Source: Morganella morganii H1r (GTDB lineage Bacteria; Pseudomonadota; Gammaproteobacteria; Enterobacterales; Enterobacteriaceae). Taken from it: 64,000 nucleotides of DNA. The translations under genes were made by a program, and so were the position numbers. How positions within the stretch are numbered: the stretch's first letter is position 1; each line of letters opens with the position of its first letter. This document shows positions 40,125-48,693 of the stretch, piece by piece. Under the pieces are notes generated by a model. That model did no database searches, had not been told where the DNA came from, and saw nothing but the letters and a program-made list of their open reading frames with translations. Location of the stretch: the NCBI RefSeq assembly GCF_000633515.1, contig NZ_AYMP01000005.1:30253-94252 (forward strand). Reading direction: 5' to 3'.

Positions 40125-40750
40125 TTTATTCCGTCCGTCCAACTGCCGCCGCGTTCTACGCCGCCGTGACTATGGTTGTCAACCACGACACCGTTTGATG
40201 AAAACTTACCGTCCTTATGTGTAATATTTCCGGTCATTTCACCGCCTTTTTCCACATTCAGCGTGGCGCACGTCAGGTTGTCTGAGCACACCACTTTCGG
40301 GGTATTAAAATTAATCTGCGTGCTGGCCGTCACTGTCACTTCCGGGGCGGTGGCATCAATTTTTTGCACGGCGTTCACCGTGGCTTTCTGAATGCCGGTC
40401 ACCGTTAATTCACCGGTTTCCGGCTCGTATTCGATAACGGCACCGTCACTGAATGTTTTGTGCATAGCCTGCGCGCTGTGGCTCGGTGCCCCGTTTGCAT
40501 CGCTGTACAGCGAACACAGCACAAAGGCCGTGGTTAATTCACCATTCACAGCGCCGATAATGACCTGCTCACCGGCAACCGGTGCCCACCATGAGCGCCC
40601 CGCCCCGGCACGGTCAGCACCCCAGCGGATCCAGTCGGTGAGAATGTCCCCGGCTCTGACCCGGCAGACCATTTTTTCAGTGTCCACGGCTTCAACCACA
40701 CCAACGCGTAACAGGTTGGAAATAAGGCGTTCCAGTTCATTCAGTGTCAT
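40121..40750 (-). CDS. V: Baseplate spike protein V
   Basis: 209 aa (P2 211). Membrane-piercing spike with an N-terminal OB-fold (DILTDWIRWGADRAGAGRSW), a beta-helix stretch, and a C-terminal His motif (VVDNHSHGG) that binds iron at the tip in P2. Overlaps S by ATGA. Confidence 0.94.
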   Translation of the reverse strand: MTLNELERLISNLLRVGVVEAVDTEKMVCRVRAGDILTDWIRWGADRAGAGRSWWAPVAGEQVIIGAVNGELTTAFVLCSLYSDANGAPSHSAQAMHKTFSDGAVIEYEPETGELTVTGIQKATVNAVQKIDATAPEVTVTASTQINFNTPKVVCSDNLTCATLNVEKGGEMTGNITHKDGKFSSNGVVVDNHSHGGVERGGSWTDGIK

Positions 40751-41388
40751 CGTGAGTTCACCAAATCCTGATAAATAAGTTCCAGCAGCCCGGCGCGTTC
40801 GTACTGCGACAGGCCGAGTAATTCGCGTTTCGGGTACTGCGTCCGCGCCAGCTCGTTAACGGCACCGGTGAGGCCGTACTGATGCTGCCGGGCAATGGCG
40901 GCGGCTTTACCCTGAAACCCGACAACGGCGGCATCCGGAAAAGCCTGTGCCCGCAAAAACCGGGCAGTACGCAGCCGCTTAAACATCGGATCCGCGCGCT
41001 TTGTGCTGCGGCGTGTTTCTGACAGGTCGATGGACAGAAAGCGTTCAATATCCTTCCGCATGAATGACCGTACCGCACCGCGCTCTTCGTCATAGCCGGT
41101 AATCATCCTGCCGTTGCGCCCTTTGGTGTTACGCCAGCCCCGCAGGCGGCGGACTTCACCCTTATACAGAAATTCAACACCCTGCTTTGATCGCAGAACC
41201 CGTGTTTTTCGTTCCCGGTAAGGTGAGCCGTCCGCATTTTGCTGACTGCGGATCCGTTTCTGCTGTTCTGCCCGGATAGCCTTTGCCAGTTTTGCCGACA
41301 ACCGGCGGCGGTATGCCGGGCTTGTCGTTGACAGCAGCCGCGATAATTCGGCATCCAGCTGTGAAAACAACGCGGTTTCGTTACTCAC
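40747..41388 (-). CDS. S: Tail completion protein S (virion morphogenesis)
   Basis: 213 aa, longer than P2 gpS (about 150). The phage virion morphogenesis family is indicated by LSAKLAKAIRAEQQKRIRSQ with NADGSPY, the central MFKRLRTARFLRAQ, and AAAIARQHQYG. It helps tail-to-head joining. Start 9 bp after R. Confidence 0.88.
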   Translation of the reverse strand: MSNETALFSQLDAELSRLLSTTSPAYRRRLSAKLAKAIRAEQQKRIRSQQNADGSPYRERKTRVLRSKQGVEFLYKGEVRRLRGWRNTKGRNGRMITGYDEERGAVRSFMRKDIERFLSIDLSETRRSTKRADPMFKRLRTARFLRAQAFPDAAVVGFQGKAAAIARQHQYGLTGAVNELARTQYPKRELLGLSQYERAGLLELIYQDLVNSR

Positions 41389-41397
41389 GCTACCCCC

Positions 41398-41817
41398 TTA
41401 CACCTGACGCGGTTTAAATTCCGGCTCAGGCAGATGTGTTACGGTTTCTTCTCCGTCTCTGCCCTCAACAACAACACGCTCGGTAACGGGCAGCACAATC
41501 AGAATGTCGGCGGTGTCGTTGCCCAGAATGTCAGCATCAAAACGGATCCCGCCCTCGCGTTTGTCCGGGTTAAATATCAGCGCCGGCTGTTGCTCCCGCA
41601 CCCACTTCAGCACCGGCAGCATCAAATCATCCAGGGAGTTCGGGTAATCCATTGCCAGCAGATTCAGCTTGTAGCTGTACATGAAGGAATTTCCCGGTCT
41701 GCCGGTGGCAATAAGGTTTCCCTCTGAGGCGTAGACCTCCAGTGATTCCGGATTCTGCTGAAAACGCGGCTCCCGCGCTGTCAGAAATTCCCGCAGTAAC
41801 TTCGGTTTCAGCATCAT
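41398..41817 (-). CDS. R: Tail completion protein R
   Basis: 139 aa (P2 155). The start MLKPKLLREFLTAREPRFQQ and FMYSYKLNLLAMDYPNSLDDLMLPVL are typical of gpR. The ATGATG start region overlaps the stop of the small membrane ORF upstream, so translation is likely coupled. Confidence 0.92.
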   Translation of the reverse strand: MMLKPKLLREFLTAREPRFQQNPESLEVYASEGNLIATGRPGNSFMYSYKLNLLAMDYPNSLDDLMLPVLKWVREQQPALIFNPDKREGGIRFDADILGNDTADILIVLPVTERVVVEGRDGEETVTHLPEPEFKPRQV

Positions 41818-41969
41818 TGCCCCCTGTAGTGGTTAATCGCACTGACACAGCGCTTTTCAAGGCTTTTACGGTCAGTACCGCAACTGTTATCTGTCAGCAG
41901 ACAGACCGACGAAATCAGAAACACAGCCAGAAAAATCAGGGTGCCAATGACATAACAAACTGTTTTCAT
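41814..41969 (-). CDS. Small single-helix membrane protein between Rz and R (hypothetical)
   Basis: 51 aa: MKTVCYVIGTLIFLAVFLIS is followed by a short Cys-containing tail (SVCLLTDNSCGTD, then KSLEKRC). The start overlaps the Rz stop as ATGA, and the stop overlaps the R start, so it is embedded in the lysis/tail operon and probably translated. Hydrophobic residues about 5-25 form one membrane helix. It may be an antiholin-like or accessory lysis protein; no family was recognised. Confidence 0.6.
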   Translation of the reverse strand: MKTVCYVIGTLIFLAVFLISSVCLLTDNSCGTDRKSLEKRCVSAINHYRGQ

Positions 41970-42472
41970 GGTGATACCCTGCACTGTTTTTCTAACTCCC
42001 TGACCCGGGATTGCAGATAATCTAATTTTGCCTGGTCACTGATGATTCCGGCTCTGATATCGAAAACAGTTCGTTCAGCTTTTTCAGTGAGTCGGATTTC
42101 GGCTCCATCGCCCACGCTGCTGCCGCCGGTATTTCTGCCTGCTGACAATTCACAGGTGGCAAGGTCGGCACCGGTGAGCCGCAGCCGGCGAGCACCATCA
42201 CGAACGGCATTACGCAGATGATTATTTTCCTCAAGCGCATCTTTCAGTTTTCCTGTGTGTCTGGTGTCCAGTTCTGCGGCTTTACGCTGTGCTGTCCGCA
42301 TCCGTTCCGCTGCCGCATCACTTTGCTGTTTCGCTGCCAGCGTCAGCGCGTTTAATGTGGTCTGGTGTGTGGTGGTCAGTACGGCGATTTTCCTGTCGTA
42401 GTACCATTTCCCGCCGACCGTCAGCAGTAACAGACCAACAATGGCACAGTTCGAAAAGCCGCTTTTATTCAT
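41966..42472 (-). CDS. lysB: Rz-like inner-membrane spanin (i-spanin)
   Basis: 168 aa from the ATG at 42472 (longer reading to 42580 rejected). One N-terminal transmembrane helix (about 9-24), then a long periplasmic coiled coil with many Ala, Glu and Arg (AERMRTAQRKAAELDTRH). With the lipoprotein encoded inside it, it fuses inner and outer membranes in the last lysis step. Start overlaps the lysozyme 3' end by 8 bp. Confidence 0.88.
   Translation of the reverse strand: MNKSGFSNCAIVGLLLLTVGGKWYYDRKIAVLTTTHQTTLNALTLAAKQQSDAAAERMRTAQRKAAELDTRHTGKLKDALEENNHLRNAVRDGARRLRLTGADLATCELSAGRNTGGSSVGDGAEIRLTEKAERTVFDIRAGIISDQAKLDYLQSRVRELEKQCRVSP
42022..42240 (-). CDS. lysC: Rz1-like outer-membrane lipoprotein spanin (o-spanin)
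   Basis: 72 aa, nested in a different frame within the Rz gene. The lipobox VMVLAGC (Cys about 20) is followed by a Pro-rich segment (GSPVPTLPPVNC), the hallmark of Rz1 proteins. The embedded architecture (Rz1 inside Rz) is the P2/lambda type. Confidence 0.88.
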   Translation of the reverse strand: MRLRKIIICVMPFVMVLAGCGSPVPTLPPVNCQQAEIPAAAAWAMEPKSDSLKKLNELFSISEPESSVTRQN

Positions 42473-43010
42473 CGTCCAGACCCCAGCACGCAAGCGCAGC
42501 CTCCTGTTCCCGGCGCAGCACCTGACCGTAACATCCGTTTTTCTGCCCTTTGGTATTCCGGCAGTCTTTGCCGCCGTCATAGACCCAGCGCTTTATTTCC
42601 TGACAGGCACCGCGTTTATCACCGGCATTCAGTTTTTTATAAAATGTGGATGTGAAACATTTCCCCGGGCCGATGTTATACGGGCAAAAACTGGCAATAC
42701 CGGCAATCTGTGCATCATTCAGCGGCACATGCACATTACGCAGCACCCACTGCACCGCCTTTTCAGCCTCGGTACGGTTCACTTTGGCGCACTGCTCCGC
42801 TGTCAGTGTCATACCGCGCTTTACCGGCTTGCCGTCAATCCGGGTCACGCCACGGCAGATAGTCCAGATACCGCCGCCGTCCTGATACGCGGTCAGCAAA
42901 TTACCTTCTTTCTCATCCAGAAACTGATCGACAATGGCTGTCGCTCCGGCACCCCCCAGCAACAAACCGATCATTACTTTGCTGAATACATTCAGGTTAT
43001 TCTGTTGCAT
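42465..43010 (-). CDS. Endolysin, GH24 lysozyme (likely SAR type)
   Basis: 181 aa from the ATG at 43010, which overlaps the holin stop (TGATG). The N-terminal weak helix VFSKVMIGLLLGGAGATAIV looks like a signal-arrest-release domain. The catalytic triad keeps the E-8-D-5-T spacing: Glu35, Asp44, Thr50 (EGNLLTAYQDGGGIWT). ASFCPYNIGPGKC and a C-terminal QEAALACWG follow. A SAR endolysin fits a pinholin partner. Confidence 0.92.
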   Translation of the reverse strand: MQQNNLNVFSKVMIGLLLGGAGATAIVDQFLDEKEGNLLTAYQDGGGIWTICRGVTRIDGKPVKRGMTLTAEQCAKVNRTEAEKAVQWVLRNVHVPLNDAQIAGIASFCPYNIGPGKCFTSTFYKKLNAGDKRGACQEIKRWVYDGGKDCRNTKGQKNGCYGQVLRREQEAALACWGLDDE

Positions 43011-43270
43011 CACAATTCCTGTTTCGGTGCGGTAATAAAATCTTTTGCGGATCCGCTGCTGATACCCTGCTGTTTCAGGATTTCCACATAATCCGCCCAT
43101 ATCGCCGTCCGCTGCTGTTGCGAGCGCCGGTTAAGCAGGTAATTCAGCACGCCGAGCGCAATACTGAAGGCCAGCCCGATTAAAAAACCCATTTCATACA
43201 AAGAAAGCCCGGAGAAAAACGCGCCAATCGTGGCGAAAAAATAGGTAAGTCTGCTGTGTAATTCGTCCAT
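43010..43270 (-). CDS. Holin/pinholin
   Basis: 86 aa. Two hydrophobic segments (about 10-27 and 30-45) and a charged C-terminus (RRSQQQRTAIWADYVEILKQ). This is a class II holin layout like the HP1/P21 group. The ATG at 43270 (MDELHSRLTYFF) is preferred; a GTG at 43282 is possible. It lies directly before the endolysin and after X. Confidence 0.85.
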   Translation of the reverse strand: MDELHSRLTYFFATIGAFFSGLSLYEMGFLIGLAFSIALGVLNYLLNRRSQQQRTAIWADYVEILKQQGISSGSAKDFITAPKQEL

Positions 43271-43272
43271 CC

Positions 43273-43473
43273 CTAATCCCACAATTGAACGGTATCTTTC
43301 TGTTTAGGTTCGGTGATATCCGGCATTTCCACCCACTGCCCCGGATGTAAAACGGTTGCCAGACACAGACCCGGATTCGCATCAAGCACCTGCGTGACGA
43401 CTCCCTGCGTGCGCCGGTAGTGCCGGTAACAGAGTAAATCCACGGTATCGCCCTGCTGTGCCTGTACTTTCAT
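43273..43473 (-). CDS. X: Tail protein X
   Basis: 66 aa (P2 67). LysM-like small tail protein: VQAQQGDTVDLLCYRHYRRT, then PGLCLATVLHPGQWVEMPD. It starts 1 bp from the end of L. Confidence 0.93.
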   Translation of the reverse strand: MKVQAQQGDTVDLLCYRHYRRTQGVVTQVLDANPGLCLATVLHPGQWVEMPDITEPKQKDTVQLWD

Positions 43474-43958
43474 TACGCCAGCTCCGCCACCATGCGCCGC
43501 AGCCCCATCAGATCACGGACGGCGTTCTGTCCGTCACGGCGCAGATCATCAATCTGCGTGCTCAGGGCTTCCGCGTGTTTTTCACCTTCGCGGGTTGTGT
43601 CGATATCACGATAATTTTCAATCAGATATGACTTTGTGAAGCTGTAAACCGCCTGGCGGTATAAAAATAAATGCCGGGTTTCGTCGTTGGCCGGTGTTGA
43701 CGGCACATCACCCAGCGTTTCCGCTGTCTGCACTGCCTGCCATTCTTTCAGAAGGTCGTTGACATACAGGGCGGCACTGGTCGCAGCGTGCTTCAGTCTC
43801 GCGGTGGTAACCGTGCCGTTAACCCGCATAGCCCAGCGCAGATCAGACAGTGTGATATCCGGGTAAAACGGGATGGTTGTCACCACAACGCCCTTGTCAC
43901 TGATATCTGTCGTTTCATCGGTCGGCGCAACGGCCTTGGGTGCGACTAATCCGCTCAT
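43473..43958 (-). CDS. L: Head completion/stabilisation protein L
   Basis: 161 aa (P2 169). gpL-type, with FYPDITLSDLRWAMRVNGTV and a helical C-terminus with RREGQNAV-like RRDGQNAVRDLMGLRRM. An intrinsic terminator hairpin lies between M and this gene. Confidence 0.92.
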   Translation of the reverse strand: MSGLVAPKAVAPTDETTDISDKGVVVTTIPFYPDITLSDLRWAMRVNGTVTTARLKHAATSAALYVNDLLKEWQAVQTAETLGDVPSTPANDETRHLFLYRQAVYSFTKSYLIENYRDIDTTREGEKHAEALSTQIDDLRRDGQNAVRDLMGLRRMVAELA

Positions 43959-43972
43959 GGGATCACCTCGGT

Positions 43973-44032
43973 AAAAAAAACGGCGGTGGACGATGAGGAC
44001 GCAGTCATTAACCCCGCCTCATCGTGCCGCCG
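43973..44032 (-). terminator. Intrinsic terminator-like hairpin between M and L
   Basis: On the minus strand CGGCGG plus ACGATGAGG pairs with its complement across about 18 nt (43981-44032). A U8 tract follows (A8 at 43973-43980 on the plus strand). It lies inside the O-N-M-L-X late operon, so read-through or antitermination would be needed to express the downstream genes fully. Confidence 0.75.
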
Positions 44033-44054
44033 TGGCACACGGGGGTGCATTCGG

Positions 44055-44882
44055 TTATGACGCGGCTTTTTTCCGCGCCGTGGTTGGCTTTTTAGTGCTG
44101 CCCGGCTTTGGTTTTGTGCCGGTATTTTTCGCCGGGGTATTTTTCGCCGGTTTCTTTTCAGGTTCCGGCGCAGCGTCCTGTTTACTGTCGTCCGCTTTTT
44201 TCAGCTCCCGTTGCAGCAGTTCAATATCCCGTTTCACACCGGATTTACTGTGCAGCAGCAGCGCACGCTGTAACAGCTCAAGCGCACGGGCTTTATCTTC
44301 CTGCTGCTCACTCAGGCGCAGCGTGTACGCCAGCGCTTTACAGAGTTTTGCCTGTACTTCGTTCGGTACATCATGGTACTCAGTCAGTGTTCTGATGCGT
44401 TCCAGTACCGGCAGCGGGATCAGCTGGTCAGCACCGACACCGGCAGAAAACAGGGTCAGCGCTTTATCGCAGATTTCATCAATCACCATCACCGCCGGTG
44501 TGCGGTTGTAGCGTTCCGGCAGCGGTAAATTGTGTGCCAGCACATAACCGGCCATATCAAGCGCCCGGTCATAGTTTCCGCAATCAATTTGCCAGACCAG
44601 AACGGTCGTAAAAACCTCATCCGCCTGTCCGGTATTGGCCGCAATAACGCCGTCAATCCACGGCTCATACTGATCCAGCACCGTTTTCTTATATTCAATC
44701 TTGAACTCAGTGCCCTGAATATCGCTCAGGCGCGACTGATCGTGACGCAGACGGTGCAGGATCTGCTCGTATGCCGTCATGTTTACGGTTGTTTGTTCGC
44801 TGCCCCGGCGCTCTGCCATGACTCTTTGCCAGTGTTCCTGGGCAGGTGTTAACTGTTGCATTGCATATCCCCCGATAAACAC
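44055..44882 (-). CDS. M: Terminase small subunit/endonuclease M
   Basis: 275 aa (P2 247). It has the terminase endonuclease start QLTPAQEHWQRVMAERRGSE and the middle VLVWQIDCGNYDRALDMAGYVL with NRTPAVMVIDEICDKAL. The C-terminal 50 residues are Lys, Pro and Ala rich (KPAKNTPAKNTGTKPKPG), a lineage-specific extension. With P it packages DNA and cuts cos. Confidence 0.92.
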   Translation of the reverse strand: MFIGGYAMQQLTPAQEHWQRVMAERRGSEQTTVNMTAYEQILHRLRHDQSRLSDIQGTEFKIEYKKTVLDQYEPWIDGVIAANTGQADEVFTTVLVWQIDCGNYDRALDMAGYVLAHNLPLPERYNRTPAVMVIDEICDKALTLFSAGVGADQLIPLPVLERIRTLTEYHDVPNEVQAKLCKALAYTLRLSEQQEDKARALELLQRALLLHSKSGVKRDIELLQRELKKADDSKQDAAPEPEKKPAKNTPAKNTGTKPKPGSTKKPTTARKKAAS

Positions 44883-44912
44883 CGGTGCCCGGCGGCACCG
44901 GCTGTGACAATG

Positions 44913-45968
44913 TTATTCGCCGCTGCTCTCAGCTTCGGCGTAAGTGATACCTTCAATCAGGCAGGCGAGGCCGTAATCTTCCACGGCGTAACCGTCATTA
45001 CTCTGTGCATAGGTGGCAATACGGTTATATTCCGGCTCATTTTTAATGAAGCGGTTTAACTTGCCTTTCTGCCAGTAAATGGACAGGTTTTTCATGGTGG
45101 TGATTAACACCGCACCGTCCGGGAAATACGGCACCTGAACAGACGGAATGCCGCCTACGCTGCTGAGTTTCATCAGCTCGTTACCGGCCATCAGTTCCAT
45201 ATTCGGATTTTGCTGGCTGTGCTGATTGATGATTTTGAAGTTTTTCTGTGTGACCAGCTGACGGCCGACAATCGCCACCAATCCGGCAGCGTTGCGGTGC
45301 CACGGATCGATCAGGTTATTTACCGCGTCATACACAACGGCATCAATATTGGCGTAACTGCCTTTTTTGATGATTTTCCCGTCCTCATCGCGCGAAGTCA
45401 GCGTGATATTTTTCATCACACGCTGCGGTGCCCGTTCACGCACAAGCTGTAACCAGCCGATATTGACATCCTGAAGTAACGGGTTTTTCTGACGATCTGA
45501 TTTCGCCGCACACTTAACCCCGTTAAAACCAATCATCAGGCGGTCAAGTCCTTCACGCTGGATAATCTGCTGATTAATCAGGCTCTGAAACTGAGGGTGC
45601 CCCGCCCAGGCGTCGAGCTGGGTATACGGGATCATTGTGTCAAAGTTGGTTTGCGCACATTTGAATGTGTTTTCTTCCATCCCGAAAGCCTGTGCAGGCT
45701 CGCGGCGGTCTGTGGTTGACGTATTACGGCTGGCAATTGGCTGACTGGAAGCGACCAGAATCGTTGACCCTTCTTGTTCAGTCACACCGAATGAGTTGAT
45801 TTCTTTCAGGAAAGGGCTGCTTTCCATCACGGCCTTTTCAATCTTCTGCTGCACTGACGGATCAACAGAAAATTGCAGTGATTTACCGTCACGGACGGCA
45901 TGGTTTAAACGCGCCTGATTGTCCAGGTAGGACAGATACGCTTTATTTGCTTCAGGTGTTAATGACAT
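44913..45968 (-). CDS. N: Major capsid protein N
   Basis: 351 aa (P2 357). The start SLTPEANKAYLSYLDNQARLN, then SPFLKEINSFGVTEQEG and the G-loop region YLYWHR-like region, with the HK97-type P-domain end EDYGLACLIEGITYAE. The N-terminus is cleaved by O during head maturation in P2. Confidence 0.94.
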   Translation of the reverse strand: MSLTPEANKAYLSYLDNQARLNHAVRDGKSLQFSVDPSVQQKIEKAVMESSPFLKEINSFGVTEQEGSTILVASSQPIASRNTSTTDRREPAQAFGMEENTFKCAQTNFDTMIPYTQLDAWAGHPQFQSLINQQIIQREGLDRLMIGFNGVKCAAKSDRQKNPLLQDVNIGWLQLVRERAPQRVMKNITLTSRDEDGKIIKKGSYANIDAVVYDAVNNLIDPWHRNAAGLVAIVGRQLVTQKNFKIINQHSQQNPNMELMAGNELMKLSSVGGIPSVQVPYFPDGAVLITTMKNLSIYWQKGKLNRFIKNEPEYNRIATYAQSNDGYAVEDYGLACLIEGITYAEAESSGE

Positions 45969-45980
45969 ATCAGTTTTTCC

Positions 45981-46826
45981 TTAAAATTCAGACTGAACGT
46001 AACCGCCGTTACCGGTGGAAAGCTGGCGCTGTTCGTTATCCGCGTCAGTGCCGCCGAGCTGCGTTTTCAGGGCGGATAATTCCTGTTTCAGGGTCGCCAC
46101 TTCACCTGACAGCGTTTCTTTTTCGGCAGTCAGTTTCTGCATGGCCGTTAACGCCTCTGCACAGGTTTTCGCGGTCAGGCTGATACCTTCCTGTAACGCG
46201 GCAATGTCGTGATTACTGTTTTCACGCTGGATCCCGAGCACTTTTTTCAGTCCGGTAAGGAATTCAGCTGCCAGTGATTTCTGCTCTGCCTGCTGCTTTT
46301 CTGCTGCGCTCATCTTCACGACAGTTTCCAGTGATGCGGTATAGGTATTTTTCGCATCTTCCGGCAGGCCGCGCTCACGGTTACTCAGGGTGATAACCTG
46401 CGTGCCGAATGCCGCCGGGGTATCAGTCAGCGCAACACCGGTCAGATAGGCACCTTTTGCCGCGTCATTCGGGCAATCCGGTAAAAATTCGATACTGGAA
46501 AAAATCTTCTGGCCGCTTTCGTTCAGGGCGATTAATGGTGCGTCTTTGACCGGGTCAATAGTGGCGGAGATTTCCAGCGCCAGTTTTCCTTTTAACGGCC
46601 CGTCCTGTAACTCAAATGCACTGACGGAATCGACCATAGAAAAATGACGCCATGTACTGTCAGGTAACACGCTGGTGATGTGTTCCAGATTGATACGCGC
46701 GGCGTACAGCTTCGTGCTGTAGTTGTCAGCCATCTGCTGAATCTGGTCACGCGAGACAGCAAAGCCGTTTAACGTGCCGCCCTCGGTGCAGACGATGACC
46801 TGTAGTTTTTTATTGTCTTCTGGCAT
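45981..46826 (-). CDS. O: Capsid scaffolding protein and maturation protease O
   Basis: 281 aa (P2 284). The N-terminal protease half has ARINLEHITSVLPDSTWRHF with the catalytic His and FSSIEFLPDCPNDAAKGAYL with the Ser. The C-terminal scaffolding half is a coiled coil (LTAEKETLSGEVATLKQELS). First gene of the long minus-strand late operon, divergent from P. Confidence 0.94.
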   Translation of the reverse strand: MPEDNKKLQVIVCTEGGTLNGFAVSRDQIQQMADNYSTKLYAARINLEHITSVLPDSTWRHFSMVDSVSAFELQDGPLKGKLALEISATIDPVKDAPLIALNESGQKIFSSIEFLPDCPNDAAKGAYLTGVALTDTPAAFGTQVITLSNRERGLPEDAKNTYTASLETVVKMSAAEKQQAEQKSLAAEFLTGLKKVLGIQRENSNHDIAALQEGISLTAKTCAEALTAMQKLTAEKETLSGEVATLKQELSALKTQLGGTDADNEQRQLSTGNGGYVQSEF

Positions 46827-46906
46827 GGGTTTTCACTCCGGAGATAACGACAATTCTGTGTGTCTGTATCTTCGCAAGTGCTTGTTTCCGGTTCAAAACC
46901 TTTGCC

Positions 46907-46926
46907 TTGTGACATCGGTGTGACAA
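46907..46926. promoter_or_regulatory. Ogr operator in the divergent O/P late promoter region
   Basis: TTGT-N12-ACAA, the same layout as at 30673-30692. Between it and P lies GCGCGCGATGTGGGAAAGTT (about 46948-46967), the inverse copy of the element before D. P2 places its O/P late promoters here. Confidence 0.78.
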
Positions 46927-46972
46927 GTGAAACCCGTGGAGGTGCACGCGCGCGATGTGGGAAAGTTGACGC

Positions 46973-48691
46973 ATGATAACTGACTCTCAGCGCGATCCGC
47001 GGTCGGAAGCGAAAAGCCTGTACTGGCAGGCGTACAGTATTTCACAGATAGCGTCACACCTCAGTGTGAGCGCCAACACGCTTTATTCGTGGCGCAGACG
47101 GGATAAGTGGGATGAAACCCATCCTGTACAGCGCGTCAGTGATGAAATTCACGTCCGCATTCTGCGCATTCTCAATAAAAAAGATCTGACCGCACACGAT
47201 TTTAAAGTGATGGATTTTCTCGGCCGTCAGATGGCGCGGCTGAACAAAGAAAGCGATAAGCAGGAGAAAGAGAAGAAGCCGAAAACACCGAAAAACCACT
47301 TTACCGAAGAGCAGATTGAACAACTCCGGCAGCTGGCACTTGAACCGCTGTTTGAACATCAGAAGAAGTGGTTTAAGCAGAAAAACCGCCGTAACCGCAT
47401 GATTTTAAAATCACGGCAAATAGGCGCAACCTGGTATTTTGCCCGTGAGGCACTGCTGCACGCACTGGAAACCGGCAATAACCAAATATTCCTGTCAGCC
47501 AGCCGGGCACAGGCGCATCAGTTTAAAGGCTTCATTATCGCCCTCGCGCGGCTCGTCGGCGTGGAGCTGAAAGGCGGGGATAAAATTATTTTGTCCACCG
47601 GAACAACATTCTATTTTCTCGGTACCGCTGCGGCATCCGCGCAGTCTTATACCGGCGATCTCTATTTTGATGAATTTTTTTGGGTGGCTAACTTCGCCGA
47701 ACTTCGCAAAGTGGCGGCGGCTATGGCCTCACAGGTCGGATTACGCCGGACTTATTTCTCTACCCCGTCATCTGAAGAACATGAGGCTTATCCGTTCTGG
47801 ACAGGAGACTTTTTCAATGAATCCCGGCCTGAATCCAAAAAAATCAGCATTGATACCACACACAAAATCCTGAAAAACGGTGTGTTGTGCGGGGACAATA
47901 TCTGGCGGCAGATTGTCACTATCCATGATGCGATTAACAGCGGGTTTGACCTGATATCACTGGCGGATATCGAAAGTGAAAACACCCCTGACGATCTCGA
48001 AAACCTCTATAACTGTAAGTTTGTCAAAGCCGGTGAACGGGCATTCGACTATAACGCCCTTATTTACCGTGGTGTTGATGGTTATAACCGTGATGTCTGG
48101 CCGGACTGGAAGCCTTACGCCGACAGGCCGCTCGGTAATAAGCCGGTGCGCATCGGTGCCGACCCGACCGGCACCGGCGGCAATGGCGACGGCCTCGGCC
48201 TCGCTGTGCTCGCCCCGCCTGCCGTTCCCGGCGGGAAATGGCGTGTTGTCGAGGCGCTGCGCTTCCGTGGCATGGCTTTTGAAAAACAGGCCGAGGAAAT
48301 CAAAAAACTGACACTGCGCTACAACGTGCAGGGGATCAACATTGATATTACCGGTGGTACCGGCGAGGCCGTGTATGAGCTGGTGAAAAAATTCTACCCG
48401 GCAGTACAGGGCATCCGTTATACCCCGCAGGTCAAGCGGATGATGGTGCTTAAAGCGCAGATGCTTATCCGTAACGGGCGCATTGAATATGATGCCGGGG
48501 CATCACAGATCCCGTCTTCTTTCATGACTATCAAAAAAGTCATCACACAGGGCGGCATTGTCACCTATGCGTCAGACCGTACACGCGGCGTTGATCACGG
48601 GGATATTGCCTGGTCTGTTATGAACGTTTTATACGCTGAACCTATCGGCAGTGAATCCGCAGACAGCGGATCCTGCGTATCGGAATTTTAA
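46973..48691 (+). CDS. P: Terminase large subunit, ATPase P
   Basis: 572 aa (P2 590). An N-terminal helix-turn-helix (SISQIASHLSVSANTLYSWR) is followed by an atypical Walker A (LKSRQIGATWYFARE) and Walker B (LYFDEFFW). A C-terminal nuclease domain has acidic residues (IGADPTGTGGNGDG and the VDHGDIAWS end). Packages DNA from cos. Operon with Q, 2 bp apart. Confidence 0.95.
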   Translation: MITDSQRDPRSEAKSLYWQAYSISQIASHLSVSANTLYSWRRRDKWDETHPVQRVSDEIHVRILRILNKKDLTAHDFKVMDFLGRQMARLNKESDKQEKEKKPKTPKNHFTEEQIEQLRQLALEPLFEHQKKWFKQKNRRNRMILKSRQIGATWYFAREALLHALETGNNQIFLSASRAQAHQFKGFIIALARLVGVELKGGDKIILSTGTTFYFLGTAAASAQSYTGDLYFDEFFWVANFAELRKVAAAMASQVGLRRTYFSTPSSEEHEAYPFWTGDFFNESRPESKKISIDTTHKILKNGVLCGDNIWRQIVTIHDAINSGFDLISLADIESENTPDDLENLYNCKFVKAGERAFDYNALIYRGVDGYNRDVWPDWKPYADRPLGNKPVRIGADPTGTGGNGDGLGLAVLAPPAVPGGKWRVVEALRFRGMAFEKQAEEIKKLTLRYNVQGINIDITGGTGEAVYELVKKFYPAVQGIRYTPQVKRMMVLKAQMLIRNGRIEYDAGASQIPSSFMTIKKVITQGGIVTYASDRTRGVDHGDIAWSVMNVLYAEPIGSESADSGSCVSEF

Positions 48692-48693
48692 CC

